From positions 1 to 36,276 of IMG/VR virus record IMGVR_UViG_3300023119_000065: 36,276 bases of DNA, one strand, 5' to 3'. The translations under genes and the position numbers were made by a program. The notes under the pieces were generated by a model that saw only the letters and a list, made by a program, of their open reading frames with translations, was not told the origin of the DNA and did not search any database. Positions 14,930 to 22,114 of the stretch are shown here, in pieces (within the stretch, counting starts at the first letter, position 1; each line of letters begins with the position of its first letter). This DNA is from a virus.

Positions 14930-15208
14930 ATGCATTTAACAGAACTTTTTGAAAGCGCAGTAACCGAGGCTAAGATGGTCTGGGCTCGCAAAGGCAAACA
15001 AATTGCTCGTAAATTTCGTTGCACAGTTGGCAATCGTAAAGGTAGAGTAGTTAGTAACCCTAGTCAGTGTTTTGCGCCTGTTGATTTGAAAAAACGTTAC
15101 ACCTTAAAAAGAACAAAAGCTAGGCACGGTGCTAAAATGGCACGTAAAGCCAAGAGAACTAAAAAGTTTTCAGCAGCTAGTAGAATGGTAAGGCAGCTAA
15201 ACAAATGA
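14930..15208 (+). CDS. Small, very basic late protein (candidate internal head protein)
   Basis: 92 aa. After MHLTELFESAVTEAK, the rest is extremely rich in Lys and Arg (WARKGKQIARKFRC, DLKKRYTLKRTKARHGAKMA, RKAKRTKKF) with very few acidic residues. It should bind nucleic acid without sequence preference. The N-terminal L-F-E at residues 6-8 fits the (L/I)xE site of T4-type prohead protease, so it may be cleaved and packed with DNA. Relatives occur in other marine T4-like phages with unknown role. It has the AAGGAG site of the switch hairpin upstream, and the next gene overlaps its stop (ATGA). Confidence 0.75.
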   Translation: MHLTELFESAVTEAKMVWARKGKQIARKFRCTVGNRKGRVVSNPSQCFAPVDLKKRYTLKRTKARHGAKMARKAKRTKKFSAASRMVRQLNK

Positions 15209-15693
15209 GATTACTAGAAGGACTAGAAGAATACGGACATGAAATGCATCGTGCATTACAGGCAATGTTAAAAGAACTGTTTAACGTTGATGTAACAGAA
15301 GACGAAGCCCGTAAAATGACAGATAAACTTTCACTTAGTGATGTACTGCGTTTAGACACTGCTATTGAAAATCATAATGAAGAATCTATTGCTGATATTT
15401 TAGGCACAGATTTAATACAAATGGAATACAGTTTACCAGGACGTGCTGGTCTACAGAGTACAGCAAGTACACGCCCAACTAGTCAAAAGCGTCCAGGACA
15501 AACAAGATACACGCCAACATCAAAACCAGTTGCGGGCGGTAACAAAGTAGCAACAGGAGCGCCAGCACAGGCTGATCCTGATGATGAACAAAGAATGGCA
15601 AATACTGCTCAGTCATCTGCTAATGCACAATCTGCTGCTGCAAACTCAGCAGAGATTCAGCGTCTTAAAAAACTAATAGGACAACGCAGATGA
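15205..15693 (+). CDS. Late protein: helical N-terminus, low-complexity C-terminus
   Basis: 162 aa. Residues 1-85 are helical and acidic (MRLLEGLEEYGHEMHRALQA, VTEDEARKMTDKLSLSDVLR). From about residue 86 the chain is Thr/Pro/Ser/Gln-rich and probably unstructured, ending in an Ala/Asn helix and a basic LKKLIGQRR. No family recognised. The first nine residues end in L-E-E and resemble other putative head-leader peptides in this block. It is coupled to both neighbours by ATGA overlaps. Confidence 0.66.
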   Translation: MRLLEGLEEYGHEMHRALQAMLKELFNVDVTEDEARKMTDKLSLSDVLRLDTAIENHNEESIADILGTDLIQMEYSLPGRAGLQSTASTRPTSQKRPGQTRYTPTSKPVAGGNKVATGAPAQADPDDEQRMANTAQSSANAQSAAANSAEIQRLKKLIGQRR

Positions 15694-15908
15694 GAACAGT
15701 TTTAGTATCAGGTGGAATCGAAACATTTGTCACTGTCAGAGAAAGTAAATGGCTTGACACTCACAGTGATGATCGTGTATATAAAAAGGACTTGACTGAA
15801 AGAGAACAACTAATTGCGCAGCAATTGGTTAGAAAAGGTGTGTTAAATAGACACGTTAGAGAAGGCAAAACCTATTACACTAGAAACACTAACAAGGCAG
15901 TATCATGA
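15690..15908 (+). CDS. Small winged-helix-like late protein
   Basis: 72 aa. The sequence runs from a strand (RTVLVSGGIETFVTVRESK) through a helix pair (DLTEREQLIAQQLVRKGVLN) to a C-terminal hairpin (RHVREGKTYYTRN), a layout like a small winged helix. Similar short proteins with the SGIET start occur in marine T4-like phages, function unknown. It overlaps its neighbours by ATGA on both sides, so it belongs to the operon begun at 14930. Confidence 0.66.
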   Translation: MRTVLVSGGIETFVTVRESKWLDTHSDDRVYKKDLTEREQLIAQQLVRKGVLNRHVREGKTYYTRNTNKAVS

Positions 15909-16423
15909 CAGTAAATTACGAAGATGCAAAAGCAATGGAAGCAGTTTTACGCAAGTTGGAAGAAGCGACTAACAACAGCGTGAATAAAGTTTTAAATGAA
16001 GATAATAAAACTAGCAGCCGTGACGATGCAATCGTTGCACTGAACACCAGTAGAACAGAAGCTGGTGTAAATGTTGCAAATTACACCATTAAGCCAACTA
16101 AACTTACAATCGGTGGTATTAGAAAAAACTATTACGACATTGTAGAGAATGATACTGGAGAAGTATTGTACAAAGAACTAAGTCTGTTTGAAAGTGCAAT
16201 GAGTATCACAAAAAGATTAATGCTGGGTAAAAGACTACAAGACTGCGATACTATCGCCCAGATGGACGAAGCATATGACAGTCGTTTACTTGAAGCATAT
16301 AACTATAAAGAGAGAATCAAAATAGTTACAGAAAGTGTAAAGCGTGATGTATACGAAGCCAAGTATAGTAATGCAATGGCAAAAGTTAAAGACGCAAAGC
16401 AAAAAATAATTAGAACACTATAA
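15905..16423 (+). CDS. Late hypothetical protein, 172 aa
   Basis: Helical N-terminus (YEDAKAMEAVLRKLEEATNN), a central strand region with GGIRKNYYDIVENDTGEVLYKELSLFESAM, and a long basic helical C-terminus (AYNYKERIKIVTESVKRDVYEAKYSNAMAK, split here only by description). The centre looks like a small beta hairpin that links two helical parts. No family assigned; presumably a virion or assembly protein because of its late operon. It is the last gene driven from 14904, and the next late box overlaps its stop. Confidence 0.64.
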   Translation: MTVNYEDAKAMEAVLRKLEEATNNSVNKVLNEDNKTSSRDDAIVALNTSRTEAGVNVANYTIKPTKLTIGGIRKNYYDIVENDTGEVLYKELSLFESAMSITKRLMLGKRLQDCDTIAQMDEAYDSRLLEAYNYKERIKIVTESVKRDVYEAKYSNAMAKVKDAKQKIIRTL

Positions 16424-16426
16424 ATA
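16419..16426 (+). promoter_or_regulatory. Canonical T4 late promoter TATAAATA
   Basis: Exact late consensus overlapping the stop codon of the upstream gene, 23 bp before the ATG at 16449. Confidence 0.72.
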
Positions 16427-16448
16427 GTATAAAGAATTGGAGATCGAA

Positions 16449-17249
16449 ATGTTTTTAAATGATTTTGAAACAAAAGAAGTAAAGTTCGGTAAAATCCAGA
16501 AGTATCTTAAAGAGAACTATGGTTACGAACTTGACACAACTGGACTAGACCAGGAAAAAGTAAATGATATTATCAGCAGCACACAAGCTAAAATGGTTGC
16601 TGAATCAGATGCACGTGAATATACACGTTTGCACATGATTAGTGAAAGTTTAAAATTGTGGACACCTGCGCCAATCCAAACAGCACTAACAGACATGGTT
16701 GTAGAAAATGTTGACGAGGATACAGTTGAAACAGCTAAAGTTATCCTAGCAGCACAAGAAATGAACGACGAGCTACAGAAGATGATTGAGAGAGTTGCAG
16801 AGATGCAAGTACAAGATCTTATTCCGCTAGTTGATGCAATGAAAGCAGAAGTTGGTATGGCTGAAGCAGATGCATTTAACAGTGCAGTAGACAGCGCACT
16901 AGCAGGTCTACTAGACTCAGTTAAAGGTGCAAAAGAAAGTGTTGAAAATGCTATCCTGGCAGCACAAGGCCAAGCACCAGCAATGGACATGGAAGCACCA
17001 GCAGGCGACATGGGCGACATGGATATGGATGTTGACATGGGCGATATGGATGATGCACCAGCTGATGATCCATTTGATGGTGACGAAGCTGCCGCAGATG
17101 CAGAAGGCGAACCAGAAGGTCGTGAAATGAAAGAAGAAAGTATTGAGTCATTTGATGCAATGCTGGAAGAGCTTCAAGCAAAAGTTGTTGAAGGTAAAGT
17201 TTCACGTAAAGATTTAGAAGAAGCACTGGCACAGTTTAGAGCAAAATAA
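16449..17249 (+). CDS. Acidic helical late protein with Asp/Met repeat (scaffold-like?)
   Basis: 266 aa from ATG 16449. This start is chosen because GGAG (16439-16442) lies 6 nt upstream; an in-frame TTG at 16437 would overlap that site. The first ~175 residues are helical and acidic. Residues ~179-221 are a low-complexity tract of Asp, Met, Ala and Gly (MDMEAPAGDMGDMDMDV...), followed by a helical C-terminus (SFDAMLEELQAKVVEGK). High charge, helix content and late timing resemble a prohead core or scaffold protein, but it shows no clear match to T4 gp22. The next gene starts on its stop (TAATG). Confidence 0.68.
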   Translation: MFLNDFETKEVKFGKIQKYLKENYGYELDTTGLDQEKVNDIISSTQAKMVAESDAREYTRLHMISESLKLWTPAPIQTALTDMVVENVDEDTVETAKVILAAQEMNDELQKMIERVAEMQVQDLIPLVDAMKAEVGMAEADAFNSAVDSALAGLLDSVKGAKESVENAILAAQGQAPAMDMEAPAGDMGDMDMDVDMGDMDDAPADDPFDGDEAAADAEGEPEGREMKEESIESFDAMLEELQAKVVEGKVSRKDLEEALAQFRAK

Positions 17250-17581
17250 TGAGATTTAAGCAGTTAGTAGAAAGCAACTATACTAAAGAAATGGAAGATG
17301 AAATTACTAATCTTCTAGTTGCAGTAGCGGCTGAAGGTATTAACACAGTTGATACTGACCAGTTAATTCTCGATCTCCAAAATATGGGTTACAGTATTGA
17401 CAAAGCTACTATCTTAGACGTACTCAACAACATTGGTATGGTTGCTAATGCTAACAGCGAAACCATTAAACTTGCTATAAACAATTTAAGCCGTGCTATG
17501 GATGATAGAACGGCTGACAGTGAAGTTACACATGTCAAAAAAATGGCACAAAAACAAGCTAAAAAGGATCTAGGACTATGA
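17249..17581 (+). CDS. Late hypothetical protein with possible head-leader peptide
   Basis: 110 aa, all helical: MRFKQLVESNYTKEMEDEIT, then a VAAEGINTVDTDQLILDLQN repeat-like pair and a basic Lys-rich end (KKMAQKQAKKDLGL). The first eight residues match the pattern seen in several neighbours (Met, basic, hydrophobic, LxE) and in T4 internal proteins. No other function can be read. Coupled to the acidic protein gene upstream (TAATG) and the next gene downstream (ATGA). Confidence 0.66.
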   Translation: MRFKQLVESNYTKEMEDEITNLLVAVAAEGINTVDTDQLILDLQNMGYSIDKATILDVLNNIGMVANANSETIKLAINNLSRAMDDRTADSEVTHVKKMAQKQAKKDLGL

Positions 17582-17883
17582 CATATTATTTAAACGCAAC
17601 AGAAGCTCGTAGTCATGCTAGAAGCAATCTTACAATATTTGATGAAGTAAATGCTGTGATGAGAGCAATTATTGTAGCAAGTGATGCTGGCGATTATTCA
17701 ATTACAATTAATAACACAACACTTACTCAGAGTACAGATCACTTTGCTGCCTGGGTAGGCACGACTACTGATTACAAAAGAGATGACGAGATTAGTGAAG
17801 TAATTCGTTACTTTAGAGATCGTGGGTATAACATTACACAGCGTAATGATGGAACAACATTTAGTTGGGTGATTTACTGGTAA
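17578..17883 (+). CDS. Conserved late hypothetical protein, 101 aa
   Basis: Begins TYYLNATEARSHARSNLTIF, has a strand pair (DYSITINNTTLTQS) and ends in FRDRGYNITQRNDGTTFSWV. The combination of YYLN-x-TEAR start, short ITxN strands and a C-terminal GY-IT-x-R...F-W-I-W is shared by many marine T4-like phages as an uncharacterised late protein, so it is a real gene. No catalytic motif. It ends the late block; a host-type early promoter starts 8 bp after its stop. Confidence 0.7.
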   Translation: MTYYLNATEARSHARSNLTIFDEVNAVMRAIIVASDAGDYSITINNTTLTQSTDHFAAWVGTTTDYKRDDEISEVIRYFRDRGYNITQRNDGTTFSWVIYW

Positions 17884-17890
17884 TTTTTAC

Positions 17891-17919
17891 TAGACAAACG
17901 TTATCATTTCTGCTATACT
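17891..17919 (+). promoter_or_regulatory. Early sigma70-type promoter placing +1 at the nuclease ATG
   Basis: TAGACA (17891-17896), 17-bp spacer ending in TGC (extended -10), TATACT (17914-17919). The expected +1 at 17926 is the A of the ATG; only ACTTT lies between 17921 and 17925 and there is no ribosome site. Confidence 0.72.
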
Positions 17920-17925
17920 GACTTT

Positions 17926-18606
17926 ATGTTAACTTTAAATTCACCTTATCCTTATAAGGAACTTTCCCGTAAAATGGTAGATGGCAAAAGACTCTATGAT
18001 ACAGAGTCTGGCCCGTTGCCCAGTGTAACAACTATTTTAGATAAAACAAAACCACGTGAAAAACGTGAAGCTCTTGCCAATTGGAAAAAGCGTGTAGGTA
18101 CAGTGGAGGCTCAACGTATTACAACTGAAGCTGCCAATGTAGGTACCGTAATGCATAATATTTTGGAATACTGGGTCAAGAACGAAGCATATGATCCAGG
18201 TAACAATATGGTGCACCAACAAGCAAAACAAATGGCAGAAGTTGTAAAACAAAATGTAGAGCCAGATTTGAATGAAATCTGGGGTAGTGAAGTTGCATTA
18301 TACTATCCTGGTCTTTATGCTGGCACTACAGACTTGGTTGGTGTCTGGAAAGGCAAGCCAACAATTATGGACTTTAAGCAAACCAATAAGCCTAAAAAAC
18401 GTGAGTGGATTGAAGATTACTTCTTACAGGGCAGTGCTTATGGAATGGCACACAATGAACTATATGGAACTGAGATAGAAAATATTGCTATCTTTATGTG
18501 TAGTAGAAACTGTGAATGGCAACTATTTGAAGTAGAAGCTGATGAGTTTAAATTTTGGACTGAAAGATGGGCAGACCGTGTCAGTCAGTTTTACAGTCTG
18601 AGCTAA
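17926..18606 (+). CDS. PD-(D/E)XK family exonuclease (RecB/Cas4-like)
   Basis: 226 aa. The RecB-type nuclease motifs are in order: GTVMHNILE (73-81, motif I with H77), AGTTDLVGVW (132-141, metal-binding D136), IMDFKQTNK (147-155, D149 and K151 of the DxK motif) and LQGSAYGMA (167-175, Q-x3-Y). This fold degrades DNA ends, likely in recombination or host DNA breakdown. It is a single early gene set between late blocks. Its promoter predicts a leaderless mRNA. Related nucleases are widespread in cyanophages. Confidence 0.88.
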   Translation: MLTLNSPYPYKELSRKMVDGKRLYDTESGPLPSVTTILDKTKPREKREALANWKKRVGTVEAQRITTEAANVGTVMHNILEYWVKNEAYDPGNNMVHQQAKQMAEVVKQNVEPDLNEIWGSEVALYYPGLYAGTTDLVGVWKGKPTIMDFKQTNKPKKREWIEDYFLQGSAYGMAHNELYGTEIENIAIFMCSRNCEWQLFEVEADEFKFWTERWADRVSQFYSLS

Positions 18607-18609
18607 ATA
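18602..18609 (+). promoter_or_regulatory. Late promoter box GCTAAATA
   Basis: CTAAATA-type box overlapping the end of the nuclease gene, 22 bp before the fibre-like gene. TTTTAC (18589-18594) can pair weakly with GTAAGG (18616-18621), which overlaps the ribosome site. Confidence 0.58.
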
Positions 18610-18630
18610 CACACAGTAAGGAATTATTAA

Positions 18631-19314
18631 ATGGCAGAAACACGCATTAGTAGAATACAAGTTCGCAGAGGCGACATTGCAGATTTACCTATCTTACAAG
18701 AAGGTGAAATAGGTTATGCTTTAGACGAGCATCGTATGTTTATTGGCAACAGAGAACTAGCTGTTGGTACTGGTGATGGTACTACTGTTACCTTTAATAA
18801 CCCTTTTATTCATGATCTTCCACGTACAAGTGAAAGTGTTGCGGATGCAGTGCTTTATGTTGATGGTGTAGAAACAAATGCTGTCGTAACTGTTGACGAC
18901 ATTACATTTACAACACCGCCTGCACTAGGCGCAGATATTACACTAAAGGTTAATACAGAAATTGCAATGGTTAACCGTGTACTACGTCCTGGCAGCAAAA
19001 CACTTGGTGCAAGTCAAGCAACGGCTGCTGACAGTGGATTTGCTTTTGACGCAACAAGATATGACACTGCATTTGTAAATTACACAATCAATGCTGCTAC
19101 TAAATTTAGATCAGGTACTTTAAGAATTCTGGTTGACACTGTGAATAATAATGTTATAGTAGATGATCAGTATAGTAGAAGTCCTGCAATGCAGGATATT
19201 GATGTAACATTCAGTGGTGTCATTGATCTCTATAACAATGCACAACTTCAATACACTAACAACGAAACAGTAAACGTAACCCTTAAATATACTTTTGAAT
19301 TGTGGAAAATGTAA
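18631..19314 (+). CDS. Fibre-like virion protein
   Basis: 227 aa. The N-terminus (RISRIQVRRGDIADLPILQE, then GEIGYALDEHRMFIGNREL) is the repeat used at the head of many phage fibre and receptor-binding proteins (QxRRG...L-x-x-GEIGY...D-x-x-x-x-F-I-G). The remainder is beta-rich and repetitive, with GDGTTVTFNNPF and a terminal beta-sandwich ending TVNVTLKYTFELWKM. A late box and AAGGA ribosome site precede it. It probably decorates the tail or baseplate. Its end overlaps a possible upstream start of the next gene. Confidence 0.75.
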   Translation: MAETRISRIQVRRGDIADLPILQEGEIGYALDEHRMFIGNRELAVGTGDGTTVTFNNPFIHDLPRTSESVADAVLYVDGVETNAVVTVDDITFTTPPALGADITLKVNTEIAMVNRVLRPGSKTLGASQATAADSGFAFDATRYDTAFVNYTINAATKFRSGTLRILVDTVNNNVIVDDQYSRSPAMQDIDVTFSGVIDLYNNAQLQYTNNETVNVTLKYTFELWKM

Positions 19315-19328
19315 ATCAACTTAGGACA

Positions 19329-19784
19329 ATGTGGCTGGAACCTCCGCATAGTCGTCTTGCCCATTGGCGTGAATTTAGAAAAAGTTTAGATCCAGATAAT
19401 ATAGACAGTTTGTGTTATAGTATCTGTAAGTGGTGGAGTTTTGCTCCGCAACAAAATTTAAGTATTGATCCGTATGATCCTGTAACTTGGCCCAGTGTTT
19501 GGGAAATGTTACATCAGGGAGATTACTGTAAATACAGTACTGCCATTGGCATGGCATATACTGTTTTTTATGTGAATCAAAAAATTAAGAATAAAGTACT
19601 AAGAGTGCATGATTTGGAAAATCATGATATATACATGACAACACTTATTGACAATCGTATTCTCTTAAATTATAATTATGGAGAAGTTGCAACCTGGGAC
19701 AGTGTAAAAGCTAATCTTGATATTCAAGACTCCTGGGACTGTACGAGTGTTGTTGAAATGACAAAGCATAGAATAAGCATTTAG
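19329..19784 (+). CDS. Conserved hypothetical protein, WLEPPHSRLAHW type
   Basis: 151 aa from ATG 19329; a start at 19302 would add nine residues and overlap the fibre gene. The later ATG is preferred because the product then begins MWLEPPHSRLAHWREFRKSL, the conserved start of cyanophage homologues, and AGGA lies just upstream. A Trp/Pro-rich middle (DPYDPVTWPSVWEMLHQGDY) and a C-terminal strand region with DNRILLNYNYG follow. Function unknown; it sits between a late fibre gene and the nucleotide-reduction cluster. Confidence 0.68.
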   Translation: MWLEPPHSRLAHWREFRKSLDPDNIDSLCYSICKWWSFAPQQNLSIDPYDPVTWPSVWEMLHQGDYCKYSTAIGMAYTVFYVNQKIKNKVLRVHDLENHDIYMTTLIDNRILLNYNYGEVATWDSVKANLDIQDSWDCTSVVEMTKHRISI

Positions 19785-19799
19785 ATAGGTAAAGAGATA

Positions 19800-22100
19800 A
19801 TGACACCAGAAATTCAAGTAACAAAGCGAAACGGAGAGCGAGAACCTCTAGATATTGACAAATTACATAAAGTTGTATTTTTTGCATGTGAAGGAATTAG
19901 TGGAGTTAGCCCTAGTCAAGTTGAAATTAAAAGTCATATTCAGTTTTATAATGGCATTAACAGTAGTGACATTCAGGAAACCCTGATTAAAAGTGCTGCT
20001 GACTTGATTAGTGAAGAAACTCCTAACTACCAGTGGGTTGCAGGTAGACTAATTAACTATCATTTACGCAAGATGGTTTATGGACAATTTGATCCCTGGC
20101 ATATTAAAAAGTTAGTAGAAGTCAATACTGAAAAAGGTTTTTATGATCCTGAATTACTTGGTGCTTATTCTGATGACGAGTGGGAAACATTAAACAATCA
20201 CATTAGACATGATCGTGACAACAGTATTGCATATGTTGGCATGGAACAATTCCGTGGAAAGTATTTGGTACAAAACCGTGCAACTGGTGAAATTTTTGAA
20301 ACACCACAAATGGCTTATATGTTGATTGCTGCTACACTGTTTAGTGACTATCCTAAAGAAACACGTATGCGCTGGGTCAAAGATTATTATGATGCTGTCA
20401 GTACTTTTGAAATCAGTTTGCCAACGCCAGTAATGGCAGGTGTACGTACGCCACAGCGACAGTTTAGTAGTTGTGTGCTTATTGAAACTGGTGACAGTTT
20501 GGACAGTATCAATGCAACATCAAGTGCAGTTGTAAAATACGTATCACAAAAAGCAGGTATTGGTATTGGCGCAGGCAGTATCCGTGCTATTGGTTCGCCA
20601 ATCCGCAAGGGTGATGCTACACATACTGGTGTTATTCCTTTCTATAAAATGTTCCAAGCAGCCGTAAAATCATGTAGTCAGGGCGGTGTACGTGGTGGTG
20701 CTGCAACTCTTTACTATCCTATCTGGCATTACGAAATTGAAGATATGCTAGTGCTTAAAAATAACAAAGGTACAGAAGACAATCGTGTACGTCATTTGGA
20801 TTACGGTGTACAGTTTAACAAGTTAATGTACGAGCGCCTTCTCAGCGGCGGCGACATTACACTTTTCAGTCCTAGTGATGTACCTGGGTTGTATGATGCA
20901 TTCTTCCAGGATCAAGATGAATTTAAGCGTCTATATGAAACAGCAGAACGCAACACACGCCTACGTAAAAAGACAATTAAAGCAATTGACTTGTTTAGTG
21001 CATTTATTGAAGAACGCAAAAACACAGGCCGTGTGTATCTAATGAATGTGGATCATGCAAATGATCACAGTGCATTTGATAAATCAATGGCACCAATTCA
21101 TCAGAGTAACCTATGCTGTGAAATTAACCTGCCAACAAAACCATTACAACATGTATTTGATGAAGAAGGTGAAATTTCACTATGTACACTAAGTGCTATC
21201 AATTGGGGCATTATGCGCAGCCCTGCAGACTTTAAACGTCCTTGTGAACTTGCTGTACGAGGCTTAGACGCACTCCTAGACTATCAGAAATATCCAGTAT
21301 TGGCGGCTGAACTAAGCACTATGAAACGCCGTCCTATTGGTATTGGTATCATTAACTTTGCATATTGGCTTGCAAAAAATGATACTACGTATCAGGATCC
21401 AAACTTGGAACTTGTTGATGAATGGGCAGAAGCCTGGAGTTACTACCTAATCAAAGCAAGTGCTGATTTGGCTGCTGAACAAGGTGCATGCCCTGGCACA
21501 TCTGAAACACTATACGGAAAAGGTATTACACCTAACCAAACGTACAAGGGGGATGTTGACGAACTCGTGGCGCATACGGAGCGTTTGCCGTGGGACGAGT
21601 TAAGAACGCAGTTAAAAGAAACAGGGATTCGCAACAGTACGCTGATGGCTCTGATGCCTGCAGAGACTAGTGCCCAGATCAGTAACAGTACCAATGGTAT
21701 TGAGCCTCCACGTAGTTTTGTAAGTGTTAAACAAAGTAAACATGGCGTACTTAAACAGGTTGTGCCAGGCATTCACAAACTAAAAAGCAAATATGACCTA
21801 TTGTGGGATCAAAAGAGTCCTGAGGGTTATCTAAAAATTATGGCAGTATTGCAAAAATATATCGACCAGGGTATCAGTGTTAATACTACATACAATCCAA
21901 CCTTCTTTGATGATGAGAAGATTCCAATGAGTACAATGCTACAGCACCTTATTATGTTCTACAAGTATGGTGGCAAGCAATTGTATTATTTTAATACATT
22001 TGATGGACAAGGAGAACTTGACATCAATGCCGAAGATAAAGTAGAAGAATTAGCAGCAGGCGAAATGGATGATGATGCTTGCGATGCGTGTGTAATTTAA
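19800..22100 (+). CDS. nrdA: Class Ia ribonucleotide reductase large subunit
   Basis: 766 aa, full length. An ATP-cone regulatory domain (KRNGEREPLDIDKLHKVVF) is followed by the ten-stranded barrel. Key residues are visible: the first active-site Cys in RQFSSCVLIET, the N-L-C-x-E triad in SNLCCEINLPT, the partner Cys in SLCTLSAINWG and the conserved Tyr/Pro loop in NSTLMALMPAETSAQISN. The C-terminal tail DDACDACVI carries the redox pair that is re-reduced by glutaredoxin or thioredoxin. It converts ribonucleotides to deoxyribonucleotides for phage DNA synthesis. nrdB and glutaredoxin follow directly, forming a compact cluster. No clear promoter is seen before it. Confidence 0.96.
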   Translation: MTPEIQVTKRNGEREPLDIDKLHKVVFFACEGISGVSPSQVEIKSHIQFYNGINSSDIQETLIKSAADLISEETPNYQWVAGRLINYHLRKMVYGQFDPWHIKKLVEVNTEKGFYDPELLGAYSDDEWETLNNHIRHDRDNSIAYVGMEQFRGKYLVQNRATGEIFETPQMAYMLIAATLFSDYPKETRMRWVKDYYDAVSTFEISLPTPVMAGVRTPQRQFSSCVLIETGDSLDSINATSSAVVKYVSQKAGIGIGAGSIRAIGSPIRKGDATHTGVIPFYKMFQAAVKSCSQGGVRGGAATLYYPIWHYEIEDMLVLKNNKGTEDNRVRHLDYGVQFNKLMYERLLSGGDITLFSPSDVPGLYDAFFQDQDEFKRLYETAERNTRLRKKTIKAIDLFSAFIEERKNTGRVYLMNVDHANDHSAFDKSMAPIHQSNLCCEINLPTKPLQHVFDEEGEISLCTLSAINWGIMRSPADFKRPCELAVRGLDALLDYQKYPVLAAELSTMKRRPIGIGIINFAYWLAKNDTTYQDPNLELVDEWAEAWSYYLIKASADLAAEQGACPGTSETLYGKGITPNQTYKGDVDELVAHTERLPWDELRTQLKETGIRNSTLMALMPAETSAQISNSTNGIEPPRSFVSVKQSKHGVLKQVVPGIHKLKSKYDLLWDQKSPEGYLKIMAVLQKYIDQGISVNTTYNPTFFDDEKIPMSTMLQHLIMFYKYGGKQLYYFNTFDGQGELDINAEDKVEELAAGEMDDDACDACVI

Positions 22101-22114
22101 AACGGAGTGAACCA

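Noticed and set aside
16523-17038. 171-codon open frame on the minus strand
   Set aside because: Opposite the acidic late gene; Ser/Ala-rich product that only mirrors the coding strand.
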